From positions 1 through 36,397 of the forward strand of contig VBFR01000197.1 in NCBI GenBank assembly GCA_005889345.1: a DNA stretch of 36,397 bases. The letters are read 5' to 3'. Shown piece by piece: positions 1 to 9,078 of the stretch. Positions within the stretch are counted from its first letter, which is position 1. Each line of letters starts with the position of its first letter. The translations under genes were made by a program, and so were the position numbers. The notes beneath the pieces were generated by a model. The model was not told where the DNA came from, made no database searches, and saw only the letters and a list, made by a program, of their open reading frames with translations. Origin of the DNA: Chloroflexota bacterium. GTDB lineage: Bacteria; Chloroflexota; Dormibacteria; CF-121.

Positions 1-268
1 CGGCCAGATCGGCAACGTCGAGCACGAGAACGAGAACGTCGGCAAGGCCGGCAAGAGCCGCTGGCGTGGCAAGCGCCCGGCCGTCCGCGGCGTCACCATG
101 AACCCCTTCGACCATCCCCACGGCGGTGGAGAGGGCCGGTCCGGCCCGGGCGGCAACCCGAAGACGCCCTGGGGCAAGCCGGCGCTGGGATACCGGACCC
201 GTCGCAACAAGAAGACGAAGAACATGCTCGTTCGACGCAGACCACCAAAGCGGAAGAGTAAGGGCTAA
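1..268 (+). CDS. rplB: 50S ribosomal protein L2, C-terminal part
   Basis: This is the last 88 or so codons of L2, the large-subunit protein next to the peptidyl transferase centre. The gene begins before the window; the visible frame starts at base 2 and ends at TAA 266-268. The visible peptide carries the L2 signature [18 protein letters not shown], which contains the conserved histidine of the family, followed by the usual basic tail ([12 protein letters not shown]). rpsS follows after 3 bases, which is the standard S10 operon order. Confidence 0.96.
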   Translation, partial: GQIGNVEHENENVGKAGKSRWRGKRPAVRGVTMNPFDHPHGGGEGRSGPGGNPKTPWGKPALGYRTRRNKKTKNMLVRRRPPKRKSKG

Positions 269-271
269 TAC

Positions 272-556
272 ATGTCACGTTCAACGAAGAAGGGACCGTT
301 CGTTCATCCGTCGCTGATGAAGAAGGTGACGGCGATGAATCTACAGAAGGAGAAGAAGGTGATCAAGACCTGGTCGCGAGACTCGAGCGTCTTCCCCGAG
401 ATGGTCGGGCATACGCTCGCGATTCACGACGGGAAGAAGCACGTGCCGATCTTCATCACCGAGAACATGGTCGGGCACCTGCTGGGCGAGTTCGCGCCGA
501 CGCGGCGCTTCCGCGCTCACGGGCATCACACCGAAAAGACCACCGCTCTGAAGTAA
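272..556 (+). CDS. rpsS: 30S ribosomal protein S19
   Basis: S19 sits in the head of the small subunit, binds 16S rRNA and pairs with S13. The 94-residue product has normal family length. It opens with [11 protein letters not shown] and contains the conserved [14 protein letters not shown] and [17 protein letters not shown] blocks. ATG 272 follows the rplB stop by 3 bases, and rplV starts 2 bases after the TAA, so translation is probably coupled. Nothing unusual is seen. Confidence 0.98.
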   Translation: MSRSTKKGPFVHPSLMKKVTAMNLQKEKKVIKTWSRDSSVFPEMVGHTLAIHDGKKHVPIFITENMVGHLLGEFAPTRRFRAHGHHTEKTTALK

Positions 557-558
557 CC

Positions 559-1185
559 ATGGAAGTGCAAGCAAAGGCCAAGTGGGTCAGGACCTCGCCG
601 AGCAAAGTGCGACTCGTCGCACGGACGCTGCGCGACCTGCCGGTGAGTGAGGCGCTGGTCGCCTGCTCCTTCATGCCCAAGGCCGCCGCGCGGGACGTGG
701 CCAAGGTGATCCGCTCCGCCCAGGCGAATGCCGAGAACAACTTCAACCTGGTCAAGGACGACCTCGTGATCAAGGACATCCGGGTCGAGCCGGGACCGAT
801 GTTGAAGCGCGGCCAGCCGCGCGCCATGGGTCGGCTGTTCAGCATCTTCAAGCGCACCAGCCATATCACCGCCATCGTCGAAGACCGCCCGGGTGTGGTG
901 AAGCGTCGCACTGCGGCTCTGCCGCGCGCGCCGCAGCCGGCCGCCAGCCGGCCGACTCCCGCCGCCGCGGCTGCTGCCCGCGCGGCCGCCGCGCTTACGC
1001 CTGCCACCACCGAGTCGGACGAGCCGGTCGCTCCCGCGCGGCCGAAGAAGGAGAAGGCGAAGGCGCAGCCCGCGCCGACTGCGTCAAAGGCGCCCGCCGA
1101 GGGTAAGAAGACTGAGGCCAAAAAGACGCAAGCCAAGAAGAAGGACGACGGCAAGAAAGACACCAAGGAGAAAAAGAGCAAGTAG
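559..1185 (+). CDS. rplV: 50S ribosomal protein L22 with long C-terminal tail
   Basis: L22 lines the peptide exit tunnel and binds 23S rRNA. Residues 1 to about 112 form the normal core: WVRTSPSKVRLVART near the start, the family's RGR-type loop region, and TSHITAIVED at the end of the core. The product is 208 residues while the family is usually 110 to 120. The extra roughly 95 residues are Ala/Pro-rich and then strongly Lys/Glu-rich, ending in KKDTKEKKSK, with no fold I recognise. The tail is in frame and ends at the stop touching rpsC (TAG 1183-1185, ATG 1186), so it is not a missed separate gene. Confidence 0.96.
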   Translation: MEVQAKAKWVRTSPSKVRLVARTLRDLPVSEALVACSFMPKAAARDVAKVIRSAQANAENNFNLVKDDLVIKDIRVEPGPMLKRGQPRAMGRLFSIFKRTSHITAIVEDRPGVVKRRTAALPRAPQPAASRPTPAAAAAARAAAALTPATTESDEPVAPARPKKEKAKAQPAPTASKAPAEGKKTEAKKTQAKKKDDGKKDTKEKKSK

Positions 1186-2154
1186 ATGGGGCACAAGGTT
1201 CACCCGAATGGGTTCCGGCTGGGCGTGTACCGTAACTGGGAGGCGAAGTGGTTCGCTCCGGACAAGGAGTACAAGCCACTGCTGCTCGAGGACGTCCGCT
1301 TGCGGCGGATGCTGATGATCCGCCTCAAGAACGCCGGCCTGGCCCGGATCGAAACCGAGCGCTCCTCGTCGGCGCTGACCATCACGCTGCACACCGCCAA
1401 GCCTGGCATCGTCATCGGCAAGGGTGGGACGAGCGTCGACCAGCTCCGCGATGAGCTCGAGAAGATCACGGGCAAGCGCGTCCGGGTCACGATCCAGGAG
1501 ATCAAGAAGCCCGAGCTCGCCGCGCAGCTGGTGGCGGAGAACGTCGCCGCCCAGCTGGAGAAGCGGATCGCCTTCCGCCGGGCCATCAAGCAGTCCCTGA
1601 TGAAGACGATGCGCGCCGGCGCCCAGGGCGTGAAGATCCGCGTCAAGGGCCGCCTCGGCGGCTCGGAGATGGCGCGCGTCGAATGGAACCGCGAGGGTCG
1701 GGTGCCGCTGCACACACTCAAGGCGGACATCGACTTCGGCCAGACCGAGGCGAAGACCACCTTCGGGCGCATCGGCGTGTCGGCCTGGGTCTACACCGGC
1801 AACTTCCCGACCGAGGCGCCGCCGAAGCCGGCCGCCGCCGTGGAGGAGCCCGTCGACGCCGGGGTCCCCGTGGGCGCCGCCATCGGCGAGGCACCGAGCC
1901 CGCTGGCCGAGCTGGTCCAGGTCGCCATACCGGCCCCCGCTCCGGAAGCGGCTCCCACTCCGGCGCCTGCTCCCGTGACGGCCGAGGCACCCGCCGCCAA
2001 GCCGAAGCGCGCCACGCGCGCGACCAAGGCGAGCACGGCAGACGGCGGCGAGAAACCTGCACCGAAACGTGCCACCCGGGCTCGCGCCACCACGACCGAG
2101 AAATCCGACGCACCAAAGGCGCCGCGCGCGCGCGCGGTAAAGAAGAAGGAATAG
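1186..2154 (+). CDS. rpsC: 30S ribosomal protein S3 with long C-terminal tail
   Basis: S3 forms part of the mRNA entry site of the small subunit. The N-terminus [13 protein letters not shown], the KH-domain loop PGIVIGKGG (near residues 68-76) and the C-terminal domain with [15 protein letters not shown] are typical. The core ends near residue 208. The remaining roughly 115 residues are Ala/Pro-rich, then repeat KRATRA-like basic blocks to the end. The family is usually 210 to 240 residues; this one is 322. The start abuts the rplV stop with no gap. Confidence 0.97.
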   Translation: MGHKVHPNGFRLGVYRNWEAKWFAPDKEYKPLLLEDVRLRRMLMIRLKNAGLARIETERSSSALTITLHTAKPGIVIGKGGTSVDQLRDELEKITGKRVRVTIQEIKKPELAAQLVAENVAAQLEKRIAFRRAIKQSLMKTMRAGAQGVKIRVKGRLGGSEMARVEWNREGRVPLHTLKADIDFGQTEAKTTFGRIGVSAWVYTGNFPTEAPPKPAAAVEEPVDAGVPVGAAIGEAPSPLAELVQVAIPAPAPEAAPTPAPAPVTAEAPAAKPKRATRATKASTADGGEKPAPKRATRARATTTEKSDAPKAPRARAVKKKE

Positions 2155-2156
2155 CG

Positions 2157-2840
2157 ATGTTGCTGCCCGCTCGCGTCAAGCATCGCAAGCTCCATCGGGG
2201 TCGGCGCACCGGCGTGGCCACCCAGGGTGCCGACCTGGCGTTCGGTGAGTTCGGTTTGCAGGCGTCCGAGGCGGCCTGGATGACGAACCGTCAGATCGAG
2301 GCGGCCCGCCGCGTAATGACGCGCTTCGTGCGGCGCGGCGGCCAGGTGTTCATCCGGGTCTTCCCGGACAAGTCGGTCACCAAGAAGCCGGCCGAGACTC
2401 GCATGGGAAGCGGCAAGGGCGCGCCCGAGGGTTGGGTGGCCGTCATCAAGCCGGGACGGGTCCTCTTCGAGATGGGCGGCGTGACGCCGGAGATGGCGAA
2501 GCGCGCGTTCCAGCTGGCCGCCTACAAACTGCCGATGAAGACCCGCACGCTGGGCATCAAGTCGGGCATCAAAGCCGCTGCCGACGTGAAGATCAAGGGC
2601 CCCGCGGAAGTCAAGCCGGGTGAGGGTGTCGAGGGCATCGCGGGTGCTCCGGCTGCCCCGACGGCGGCGGCCGCCGCGGCTCCGGCACGGGGTCCCAAGG
2701 CGGCCCCCGGTGCCGCGCCGTCGGTGAAACCCGCCCCGGGTGCGGCACCGAAAGCCGCGCCGGGCGCTGCTCCCAAGGCGGCCGCCGCGCCCAAAGCCGC
2801 GGCGCCGGCGAAGCCGGCCAAAGGTGGTGGGAAGAAATGA
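2157..2840 (+). CDS. rplP: 50S ribosomal protein L16 with Ala/Pro/Lys tail
   Basis: L16 helps shape the A-site and the elongation-factor region of the large subunit. ATG 2157 gives the canonical [17 protein letters not shown] start, followed by [20 protein letters not shown] and a core ending at KLPMKTRT near residue 135. The product is 227 residues against the usual 137 to 145. The extra roughly 90 residues are dominated by repeats of APGAAPKA-type units and end in lysines. The start lies 2 bases after the rpsC stop, and the end overlaps rpmC by 4 bases. Confidence 0.97.
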   Translation: MLLPARVKHRKLHRGRRTGVATQGADLAFGEFGLQASEAAWMTNRQIEAARRVMTRFVRRGGQVFIRVFPDKSVTKKPAETRMGSGKGAPEGWVAVIKPGRVLFEMGGVTPEMAKRAFQLAAYKLPMKTRTLGIKSGIKAAADVKIKGPAEVKPGEGVEGIAGAPAAPTAAAAAAPARGPKAAPGAAPSVKPAPGAAPKAAPGAAPKAAAAPKAAAPAKPAKGGGKK

Positions 2841-3103
2841 AGATGAAGGATCTTCAGGCCCTCTCCATGCCTGATCTGCAGAAGAAGCTGAAGGACTCCC
2901 GCCAGGAGCTCTTCAATCTGCGCTTTCAGATGGCGACCGGCCAGTTGCAAAACCACCGCCAGATCCGGCACGTCCGCCACGACCTCGCCCAGATCCTGAC
3001 CGAGATTTTCCTCAAGGAACGCACCGGCGCCCCCGCGGCCACGCCGGAACCGGCGTCCCCCAAGCCGCGCCGCCGCCGCTCCGCTACCGAGGAGACCGCA
3101 TGA
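2837..3103 (+). CDS. rpmC: 50S ribosomal protein L29
   Basis: L29 is a small two-helix protein near the peptide exit site, where it contributes to the docking area for SRP and trigger factor. The sequence has the family pattern [21 protein letters not shown], then [17 protein letters not shown]. The product has 88 residues. The last 20 or so ([13 protein letters not shown]) are a short Pro/Arg-rich extension beyond the usual 60 to 70. The ATGA overlap with rplP is seen; ATG 2843 is an alternative start two codons later. rpsQ overlaps the end by 4 bases. Confidence 0.95.
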   Translation: MKMKDLQALSMPDLQKKLKDSRQELFNLRFQMATGQLQNHRQIRHVRHDLAQILTEIFLKERTGAPAATPEPASPKPRRRRSATEETA

Positions 3104-3375
3104 GCGATCAAGAAACAGCGATCGAGCGGGCGATGCGCAAGACGCGAACCGGCACCGTCATCAGCGACAAGATGGATAAGACCGTCATCGTTCGGGTGCA
3201 GACACTCAAGGAGCATCCGAAGTACAAGAAGCACATCCAGCAATCCACCCGATTCAAGGCGCATGACGAGCAGAACCAGTGCAAGGTCGGCGATCGGGTC
3301 CGCATCATGGAGACCCGGCCGCTCTCGCACGACAAGCGCTGGCGCGTCGTCGCCATCGTGGAGAAGGCAAAATAG
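3100..3375 (+). CDS. rpsQ: 30S ribosomal protein S17
   Basis: S17 is a primary 16S rRNA-binding protein with an OB fold. The hallmarks are [37 protein letters not shown], the [13 protein letters not shown] motif and the KRWRVV ending. The length of 91 residues is normal, with a slightly longer N-terminus. The gene starts in an ATGA overlap with rpmC. Confidence 0.97.
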   Translation: MSDQETAIERAMRKTRTGTVISDKMDKTVIVRVQTLKEHPKYKKHIQQSTRFKAHDEQNQCKVGDRVRIMETRPLSHDKRWRVVAIVEKAK

Positions 3376-3383
3376 CGGTCGCC

Positions 3384-3752
3384 ATGGTCCAGCAAGAGTC
3401 GCGGTTGAAGGTAGCGGACAACACGGGTGCGCGTGAGATCCTGTTGATCCGGGTGATGGGCGGCCATTACCGCAAGTACGCCTCCATCGGCGACGTCATC
3501 ACGGCCGCCGTGACGGTGGCGACGCCCGGCGGCCAGGTGAAGAAGAGCGAGGTCGTCAAGGCGGTCGTCGTGCGCACCTCGCGCGAGTTCCGCCGCCAGG
3601 ACGGCTCCACCATCCGCTTCGACGAGAACGCCGCGGTCATCCTCGGCCCGCAGAACAACCCGCGCGGCACCCGCATCTTCGGGCCGGTCGCGCGCGAACT
3701 TCGCGACAAGAACTTCATGAAAATCGTTTCCCTGGCACCGGAGGTGCTGTAG
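3384..3752 (+). CDS. rplN: 50S ribosomal protein L14
   Basis: L14 forms an intersubunit bridge and is the docking point of the silencing factor RsfS. ATG 3384 gives [20 protein letters not shown], the standard start. The middle has the conserved [13 protein letters not shown] and DENAAVIL blocks and the end has [14 protein letters not shown]. Its 122 residues match the family exactly. The frame is open upstream, but the L14 consensus places the start here, 8 bases after the rpsQ stop. Confidence 0.97.
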   Translation: MVQQESRLKVADNTGAREILLIRVMGGHYRKYASIGDVITAAVTVATPGGQVKKSEVVKAVVVRTSREFRRQDGSTIRFDENAAVILGPQNNPRGTRIFGPVARELRDKNFMKIVSLAPEVL

Positions 3753-3755
3753 GTC

Positions 3756-4115
3756 ATGTCCAGGCTTCATCTCGACATTCATAAAGACGACACCGTGCAG
3801 GTCATGTCCGGGAAGGACCGTGGCAAGCGCGGGGTTGTGGTCCGCACGGTGCCGCAGCAATCGAAGATCGTGGTCAAGGGCGTCAACATCCTGAAGCGTC
3901 ACACGCGTGCCGGCCAGCAGAAAGGCTCGACGACGGTCCGCCAGGGCGGCATCGTCGACTTCGAGTCGCCGCTCGATTACTCCAACGTGATGCTGGTCTG
4001 CAACAAGTGCGACAAGCCCACCCGAATCCGCAAGACGGTCCTGCCCAACGGGCAGAAAGCGATCGTCTGCGTCAACTGCGGCGAAATCTACGAGCGCGTG
4101 AGGAACAAGGTATGA
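3756..4115 (+). CDS. rplX: 50S ribosomal protein L24, zinc-ribbon form
   Basis: L24 starts large-subunit assembly and sits near the tunnel exit. The KOW motif is seen in [17 protein letters not shown], and [10 protein letters not shown] follows. The C-terminal part holds two CxxC pairs (CNKC near residue 84 and CVNC near residue 106), so this is the cysteine-containing form that probably binds zinc. The 119 residues are normal for this form. The start is 3 bases after rplN and the end overlaps rplE by 4 bases. Confidence 0.96.
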   Translation: MSRLHLDIHKDDTVQVMSGKDRGKRGVVVRTVPQQSKIVVKGVNILKRHTRAGQQKGSTTVRQGGIVDFESPLDYSNVMLVCNKCDKPTRIRKTVLPNGQKAIVCVNCGEIYERVRNKV

Positions 4116-4729
4116 ATGTCGCCGCGAAAGGCGTGAAGGTCGCTGCCAGCCCGAAGGGTGCGAGCGTCGTTTCCAGCCCAGCTGGGACGGAGCTCAGGCT
4201 GAAGCAGCGCTACCAGGACAAGATCGTCCCCACGCTGATCCAACGCTTCGCCTACACCAACGCCATGCAGGTACCGCGCTTGACCAAGGTCGTCGTCAAC
4301 ATCGGCATCGGGGAGTCGATCTCCAATCCCAAGGCGCAGGACGCCGCGACCGCCGACCTGAAGAAGATCACCGGCCAGCAGCCGGTCGTGCTGAAGTCGC
4401 GCAAGGCGATCGCGAACTTCAAGCTGCGCGCCGGTCTGCCGATCGGCATCAAGGTGACGCTTCGCGGCGCGCGCATGTACCAGTTCGTCGACAAGCTGCT
4501 CTCCGTCGGGCTGCCCCGGATTCGCGATTTCCGCGGCATCTCGCCGACGGGCTTCGACGGCCATGGCAACTACACGCTCGGGCTGCGCGAGCAGCTGGTT
4601 TTCCCGGAGATCGAGTACGACAAGATCGATAAATTGCGGGGTCTCGAGGTCACCTTCGTCACCACCGCGCGCACCGACGACGAGGCACGCGCGCTGCTGG
4701 CGGAGCTCGGGTTCCCCTTTAGGAAGTGA
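4112..4729 (+). CDS. rplE: 50S ribosomal protein L5
   Basis: L5 binds 5S rRNA and contacts the P-site tRNA. Typical segments are [26 protein letters not shown], the [19 protein letters not shown] block and [20 protein letters not shown]. The product is 205 residues against the usual 179 to 187. The extra 25 or so residues are an Ala/Ser/Lys-rich N-terminal extension. The ATG at 4112 overlaps the rplX stop (ATGA), which supports the longer start. Confidence 0.96.
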   Translation: MNVAAKGVKVAASPKGASVVSSPAGTELRLKQRYQDKIVPTLIQRFAYTNAMQVPRLTKVVVNIGIGESISNPKAQDAATADLKKITGQQPVVLKSRKAIANFKLRAGLPIGIKVTLRGARMYQFVDKLLSVGLPRIRDFRGISPTGFDGHGNYTLGLREQLVFPEIEYDKIDKLRGLEVTFVTTARTDDEARALLAELGFPFRK

Positions 4730-4741
4730 GGTTGAGGCTGA

Positions 4742-4927
4742 GTGGCTAAGAAGTCGACCGTGAATCGCGGACTCCGCAAACACAAGCACGCCGTCTCGCA
4801 GCACAACCGCTGCAACCTCTGCGGACGGCCGCGCTCGTACATGCGCAAGTTCGGCATCTGCCGCATCTGCTTCCGCATGCTCTCGTCCCAGGGACAGGTC
4901 CCGGGCGTGAAGAAGTCGTCGTGGTGA
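4742..4927 (+). CDS. rpsN: 30S ribosomal protein S14, zinc (type Z) form
   Basis: S14 is in the head of the small subunit near the A-site. The 61-residue product has two CxxC pairs, CNLC (about residues 24-27) and CRIC (about 40-43), and the [17 protein letters not shown] core, so it is the short zinc-binding type Z. It starts with GTG at 4742, 12 bases after rplE. It takes the usual place between rplE and rpsH. Confidence 0.97.
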   Translation: MAKKSTVNRGLRKHKHAVSQHNRCNLCGRPRSYMRKFGICRICFRMLSSQGQVPGVKKSSW

Positions 4928-4946
4928 GGAGGGAAGCACAAGACTG

Positions 4947-5342
4947 ATGAGCACCGATAGCATCGCCGATATGTTGACCCGGATCCGCAACGCGAACACC
5001 GCCGGGCACTCGCGCGTCGCAATGCCGGCATCGCGGGTGGGCGTAGAGATCGCGCGTGTTCTCAAGGAGGAGGGCTACATCGCCTCCTTCGACGTCGCCG
5101 CGGCGGAACAGGGTCAGAAGCTCGACATCACGTTCAAGCCGAAGTCGCCGCGTGGCAAGTCGCTCGCCGGCCTGCGACGAATCAGCAAGCCGGGCCTGCG
5201 CGTCTACGCGCGCAAGACCGAGATTCCGCGGGTGCTGGGAGGCCTCGGCATCGTCATCCTCTCGACCTCCCACGGCGTGATGTCCGGACAGAAGGCAACC
5301 AAGGCGGGCCTCGGCGGCGAGGTCGTGTGCTACGTTTGGTGA
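4947..5342 (+). CDS. rpsH: 30S ribosomal protein S8
   Basis: S8 binds the central domain of 16S rRNA and, in well-studied bacteria, represses the spc operon. The sequence has DMLTRIRNANTAGH at the start, the RISKPGLRVYARK block, and LGGLGIVILSTSHGVM with the GGEVVCYVW ending. Its 131 residues are normal. ATG 4947 follows rpsN by 19 bases. Confidence 0.98.
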   Translation: MSTDSIADMLTRIRNANTAGHSRVAMPASRVGVEIARVLKEEGYIASFDVAAAEQGQKLDITFKPKSPRGKSLAGLRRISKPGLRVYARKTEIPRVLGGLGIVILSTSHGVMSGQKATKAGLGGEVVCYVW

Positions 5343-5345
5343 CCC

Positions 5346-5903
5346 ATGAGTAGGATTGGCAAGCTTCCGGTCAAGATCCCCAGTGGCGTGACGGTGACGC
5401 TCACCGATCACACCGTGGTGGTCAAGAGTGGAAAGGCCGAGCTCAGCCGCGATCTGAATCCACAGATGAAAGTGACGGTGAAGGACGGCACGGTTGTGGT
5501 CGAGCGGCCGAGCGAGTCGAAGCTGCACCGCTCGCTGCACGGGCTGACCCGAACGCTCGTCTGGAACATGATCGAGGGTGTCAGCAAGGGATACGAGAAG
5601 CAGCTCGAGCTGGTCGGTGTGGGCTATCGCGCCGCGCGTCAGGGCGAGGCGCTGGTCCTCAACGTGGGCTTCTCGCACCCGGTTCGCTACCCGGTGCCCA
5701 AGGGCATCACGATCGACGTACCCGAGCCGACGCGCATCAACATCAAGGGCGCCAGCAAGGAAGACGTCGGCCAGGTGGCCGCCGAAGTCCGGAAGATCCG
5801 CCCCCCCGAACCCTACAAGGGCAAGGGCATCCTCTACCGCGGCGAGCGGATCCGCCGCAAGGCGGGCAAGACGGGTAAGACCGGCGCCGGAGCGGCGAAG
5901 TAA
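5346..5903 (+). CDS. rplF: 50S ribosomal protein L6
   Basis: L6 lies near the factor-binding site of the large subunit. It starts [15 protein letters not shown] and shows the duplicated fold of the family, with VGVGYRA in the middle and the second-domain signature [14 protein letters not shown]. Its 185 residues are near normal; the last 12 or so are Gly/Lys/Ala-rich. The stop overlaps the rplR start by one base (TAATG). Confidence 0.97.
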   Translation: MSRIGKLPVKIPSGVTVTLTDHTVVVKSGKAELSRDLNPQMKVTVKDGTVVVERPSESKLHRSLHGLTRTLVWNMIEGVSKGYEKQLELVGVGYRAARQGEALVLNVGFSHPVRYPVPKGITIDVPEPTRINIKGASKEDVGQVAAEVRKIRPPEPYKGKGILYRGERIRRKAGKTGKTGAGAAK

Positions 5904-6271
5904 TGAACAAGCAGGCCGATCGCCGCAGCACGCGCCTCCGCCGCCATGTCCGGCTGCGGACTCACCTCGAGGGCGGTCCCAGCCGGCCGCGGCTCGCCAT
6001 CTTCCGTAGCTTGCACCACGTCTACGCCCAGGTGATCGACGACGTCTCCGGGCGGACCCTGGCTGCCGCCTCGACGACCGACGCCGATCTTCGGAAGAGT
6101 CTCAAGTCGCCCTCGGGAGCGGACGGCGCCGCGGCCGTGGGCAAGTCCATCGCGGAGCGCGCACGTCAGGCGGGCATCGAGACCGTCGTCTTCGATCGCG
6201 GCGGGTTTCCGTATCACGGTCGGATCAAAGCGCTGGCCGAAGCCGCGCGCAGCGCCGGATTGAAGTTCTGA
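5903..6271 (+). CDS. rplR: 50S ribosomal protein L18
   Basis: L18 binds 5S rRNA together with L5. The sequence has the basic N-terminus, [20 protein letters not shown], the [29 protein letters not shown] region split over its conserved blocks, and a normal length of 122 residues. The ATG shares its A with the rplF stop, so translation is probably coupled. Confidence 0.97.
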   Translation: MNKQADRRSTRLRRHVRLRTHLEGGPSRPRLAIFRSLHHVYAQVIDDVSGRTLAAASTTDADLRKSLKSPSGADGAAAVGKSIAERARQAGIETVVFDRGGFPYHGRIKALAEAARSAGLKF

Positions 6272-6281
6272 GAAGGAGTCC

Positions 6282-6863
6282 ATGAGTTACCAGTACGGAA
6301 GAGGCCAGTCGGAATTCACAGAGAAAGTCGTCCACCTGAACCGGGTGGCGAAGGTCGTCAAGGGCGGCCGTCGCTTCTCCTTCAGCGCGCTCGTGGTCGT
6401 GGGCGACCAGAACGGCCGCGTCGGGGCCGGCCTGGGAAAGGCGGGCGAGGTGCCCGAGGCCATCCGCAAGGCGGTGGAGTCGGCGAAGAAGCACCTGATC
6501 ACGGTGCCCATGGTCGGCACCACCATCCCCCACGAGATCCGCTTGAAGAAGGGGGCGGCCAAGGTGCTGCTCAAGCCCGCCGCGCCCGGTACGGGGATCC
6601 GCTCGGGCGGCGCGATGCGCGCCGTCGTCGAGCTCTCCGGTGTCAAGGACATGATCACGAAATCGCTCGGCACCAACAATCCCGTCAATACCGTGCGTGC
6701 CACAATCGCCGCCCTGCAGGCGCTGCAGACGGCGGACAGCATCGCCCAGGCCCGCGGCAAACCCGCCGATGAGATGGAGCGTCTCAGCCGGCGCGGCAAG
6801 AAGCCGGAGCCCGTGGCGGCACCAGCAGTCGCTGAGGCACCGGTCGAGGAGCCGGTCGGCTAA
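6282..6863 (+). CDS. rpsE: 30S ribosomal protein S5
   Basis: S5 sits at the mRNA entry and contributes to decoding accuracy. The N-terminal double-stranded RNA-binding fold is seen in [19 protein letters not shown] and [14 protein letters not shown]. The C-terminal domain includes the [17 protein letters not shown] and [13 protein letters not shown] blocks. The 193 residues include a short Pro/Ala/Glu-rich tail of about 25 beyond the core. An AAGGAG site lies 10 bases upstream of ATG 6282. Confidence 0.97.
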   Translation: MSYQYGRGQSEFTEKVVHLNRVAKVVKGGRRFSFSALVVVGDQNGRVGAGLGKAGEVPEAIRKAVESAKKHLITVPMVGTTIPHEIRLKKGAAKVLLKPAAPGTGIRSGGAMRAVVELSGVKDMITKSLGTNNPVNTVRATIAALQALQTADSIAQARGKPADEMERLSRRGKKPEPVAAPAVAEAPVEEPVG

Positions 6864-6864
6864 C

Positions 6865-7047
6865 ATGGCGCGCTTGAAGATCACCTACGTCCGCAGCGTG
6901 ATCGGGCAGAAGCCCGACCAGGAGCGGACCGTGCAGGCGCTCGGCTTCCGCCGCCTGAACCAGACGATCGAGCACGAGGACAGCCCGCAACTGCGCGGCA
7001 TGGTCCACAAAGTCCGCCACCTGGTCAAGGTCGAGGAGTCGGCATGA
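6865..7047 (+). CDS. rpmD: 50S ribosomal protein L30
   Basis: L30 is a 60-residue large-subunit protein. The sequence begins MARLKITYVRSVIGQ, then has QERTVQALGFRRLNQTIEHED and ends in GMVHKVRHLVKVEE, all typical. ATG 6865 is one base after the rpsE stop, and the end overlaps rplO by 4 bases. The frame is open further upstream, but the family start is at this ATG. Confidence 0.96.
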   Translation: MARLKITYVRSVIGQKPDQERTVQALGFRRLNQTIEHEDSPQLRGMVHKVRHLVKVEESA

Positions 7048-7748
7048 AGCTCCACGAGCTAAAGCCGTCGCCAGGATCGCACCACAAGGCCAAGCGCGTC
7101 GGCCGCGGTCCGGGATCGGGCCACGGCAAGACGGCGACGCGGGGCCAGAAGGGGCAGCGCGCCCGCACCTCGGTGAACCTACCGAAGACGTTCGAGGGCG
7201 GCCAGACCCGGCTGACCATGCGGACGCCCAAGCTGCGCGGCTTTCACAACCGGTGGACGAAACGGTTCGCCGTGCTCAACCTGACCCGCCTGAACCGATT
7301 CGAGGACGGCGCCGAGATCCAGCCGGAATCCCTGTTGGAGGCCGGTCTCGTCAAGGACGTCGGCGCCGGCATCAAGGTGCTCGGGACGGGCGACCTCAAG
7401 CGCAAGCTGGTGATCCACGCGCACCAGTTTTCCGCGGAGGCCCGCCGCAAGATCGAGGCCGCCGGCGGGACGGCCGCCGTGATCGAGGTTCCCGCGCCGA
7501 TCCGGCCAAAAACCAAGCGCGCCAAGAACCAGCCGAAGCCGGTCCCGCCGGTCACGGTCGAAAAAGAGGCGCCGGAAGCCGAGGCTGCGCCGGCCACGGG
7601 CTCGAAGAAGGCGAAAGCCGAGCAAAGCCCGAAGGGCGAGAAAGGCGACCGACGCGAGAAGGGCGAGAAAAGCGGCAAAGGCCAGGCGGAGAGCGCGTCA
7701 GGTACGGAGGATTCCGGAAAACCCGATAAGGGTAAGAAGAAGAGCTAG
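7044..7748 (+). CDS. rplO: 50S ribosomal protein L15 with Lys-rich tail
   Basis: L15 is a late assembly protein of the large subunit. The core is shown by the N-terminal MKLHELKPSPGSH, the Gly-rich KRVGRGPGSGHGKTATRGQKG loop within its usual context, and the GAGIKVLGTGDLKRKLVI block. The core ends near residue 150. A tail of about 80 residues follows, rich in Pro, Glu, Lys and Ser and built of GEK-like units. The family is usually 145 to 160 residues; this one is 234. It starts in an ATGA overlap with rpmD. Confidence 0.96.
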   Translation: MKLHELKPSPGSHHKAKRVGRGPGSGHGKTATRGQKGQRARTSVNLPKTFEGGQTRLTMRTPKLRGFHNRWTKRFAVLNLTRLNRFEDGAEIQPESLLEAGLVKDVGAGIKVLGTGDLKRKLVIHAHQFSAEARRKIEAAGGTAAVIEVPAPIRPKTKRAKNQPKPVPPVTVEKEAPEAEAAPATGSKKAKAEQSPKGEKGDRREKGEKSGKGQAESASGTEDSGKPDKGKKKS

Positions 7749-7751
7749 GCC

Positions 7752-9053
7752 ATGTTAGAAGCGATCGGAAACGCGCTCCGCATTCCCGAGCTGCGCCGCA
7801 AGATCCTCTTCACGCTGGGGCTCTTCCTGGTATTCCGGATCCTGGCGCACATCGCCGTGCCCGGCGCCGACAAGGCCGCGCTCGACAAGCTCTTCAACAC
7901 CAATGCCTTCCTCGGTCTGCTCGACCTCTTCTCGGGAGGCGGGCTGTCGACCTTCTCCATCATCGCCATGGGGGTCAACCCGTACATCAACGCCTCGATC
8001 ATCATGCAGCTGATGACGGTCGTCTCCACCCGGATGAAAGAGCTCAGCAAAGAGGGGGAGTTCGGGCGGCGAAAGATCACCCGCTGGACGCGCTGGCTGA
8101 CGGTCGCGCTTGGACTGCTACAGGCCTGGGGCCTGACGCTCGTCTTCAGTCGGCAGGGCGTCCTCAGCAACCTCAGCTGGCTGGGCATCGTGGAGATCAT
8201 GATCACGCTGACCGCCGGCACCGTGATGCTGATGTGGTTCGGCGAGCTCATCACCGAATACGGGATCGGCAACGGCATCTCGCTCGTGATCTTCGCCGGC
8301 ATCGTCGGGCGCATCCCCAACACCATCTACAACCTGCTGACTGGCGGTGGCCAGTCGAACCTGGCTCCGATGCTGCTCTTCGCGGCGCTGGCGATCGTGG
8401 TCACCGCGTTCATCATCGAGGTGCAGCAGGCGCAGCGGAAGATCCCCATCCAGTCGGCGCAGCGGGTGGTGGGCCGCAAGATCTACCAGGGCCGCAGCTC
8501 GCATCTGCCGCTGCGGGTGAACCAGGCGGGCGTCATTCCGATCATCTTCGCGATCTCGATCATGTTCTTCCCCGTCATCATCGGAAACTTTCTCGCCACG
8601 GCCGCCTCACCGTGGGGTGATATCTCGCGCGCGCTCCGCACCTACTGGGTCCCGACCGGTCCCAACATCCCGACCGACATCCTCTACAACTTCGTCTACT
8701 TCGTCCTCATCTTCGGTTTCACCTACTTCTACACCGCGGTCACCTTCGACCCGGTGGATACGGCCGACTACCTGAAGAAGCACGCCGCCTTCATCCCCGG
8801 TATTCGGCCCGGCGTCGCGACGGCGCAATACCTCGACCGGACCATGACCCGCATCACCTTTGCCGGCGCGCTCTTCCTTGGCGGGGTCACGGTCCTGATC
8901 CCGCTGCTGGCGACGGCCCTCACCCGAATACCGACGCAGAACATGTATCTCGGCGGTACGGCGATCCTGATCGTGGTCGGTGTCGCGCTCGACACGATGA
9001 AACAGATCGAGACGCAGCTGATCATGCGTCAATACAAGGGGTTCATCAAGTAG
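7752..9053 (+). CDS. secY: Preprotein translocase subunit SecY
   Basis: SecY is the channel subunit of the SecYEG translocase in the cytoplasmic membrane. The 433-residue product is of normal length with about ten hydrophobic segments. Signature stretches include LDLFSGGGLSTFSIIAMGVNPYI near the plug region (split over positions 55-77), GNGISLVIFAGIV and the cytosolic loop with GIRPG. It closes the spc-type part of the operon, 3 bases after rplO. A short perfect palindrome (9053-9067) separates it from adk. Confidence 0.98.
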   Translation: MLEAIGNALRIPELRRKILFTLGLFLVFRILAHIAVPGADKAALDKLFNTNAFLGLLDLFSGGGLSTFSIIAMGVNPYINASIIMQLMTVVSTRMKELSKEGEFGRRKITRWTRWLTVALGLLQAWGLTLVFSRQGVLSNLSWLGIVEIMITLTAGTVMLMWFGELITEYGIGNGISLVIFAGIVGRIPNTIYNLLTGGGQSNLAPMLLFAALAIVVTAFIIEVQQAQRKIPIQSAQRVVGRKIYQGRSSHLPLRVNQAGVIPIIFAISIMFFPVIIGNFLATAASPWGDISRALRTYWVPTGPNIPTDILYNFVYFVLIFGFTYFYTAVTFDPVDTADYLKKHAAFIPGIRPGVATAQYLDRTMTRITFAGALFLGGVTVLIPLLATALTRIPTQNMYLGGTAILIVVGVALDTMKQIETQLIMRQYKGFIK

Positions 9054-9067
9054 CGACCTCAGGTCGC
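9053..9067. repeat. Short perfect palindrome between secY and adk
   Basis: GCGACCTCAGGTCGC starts on the last base of the secY stop and fills most of the 25-base gap before adk. As RNA it could form a 6-bp stem with a 3-base loop. No T-run follows, so it is not a classical terminator. It could be a weak mRNA processing or attenuation hairpin, or simply chance in GC-rich DNA. Confidence 0.4.
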
Positions 9068-9078
9068 GAACTGTCCCT

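Noticed and set aside
456-5678. Several long minus-strand frames opposite the ribosomal genes
   Set aside because: They are shadows of high-GC coding DNA; the + strand genes are all recognised with certainty.
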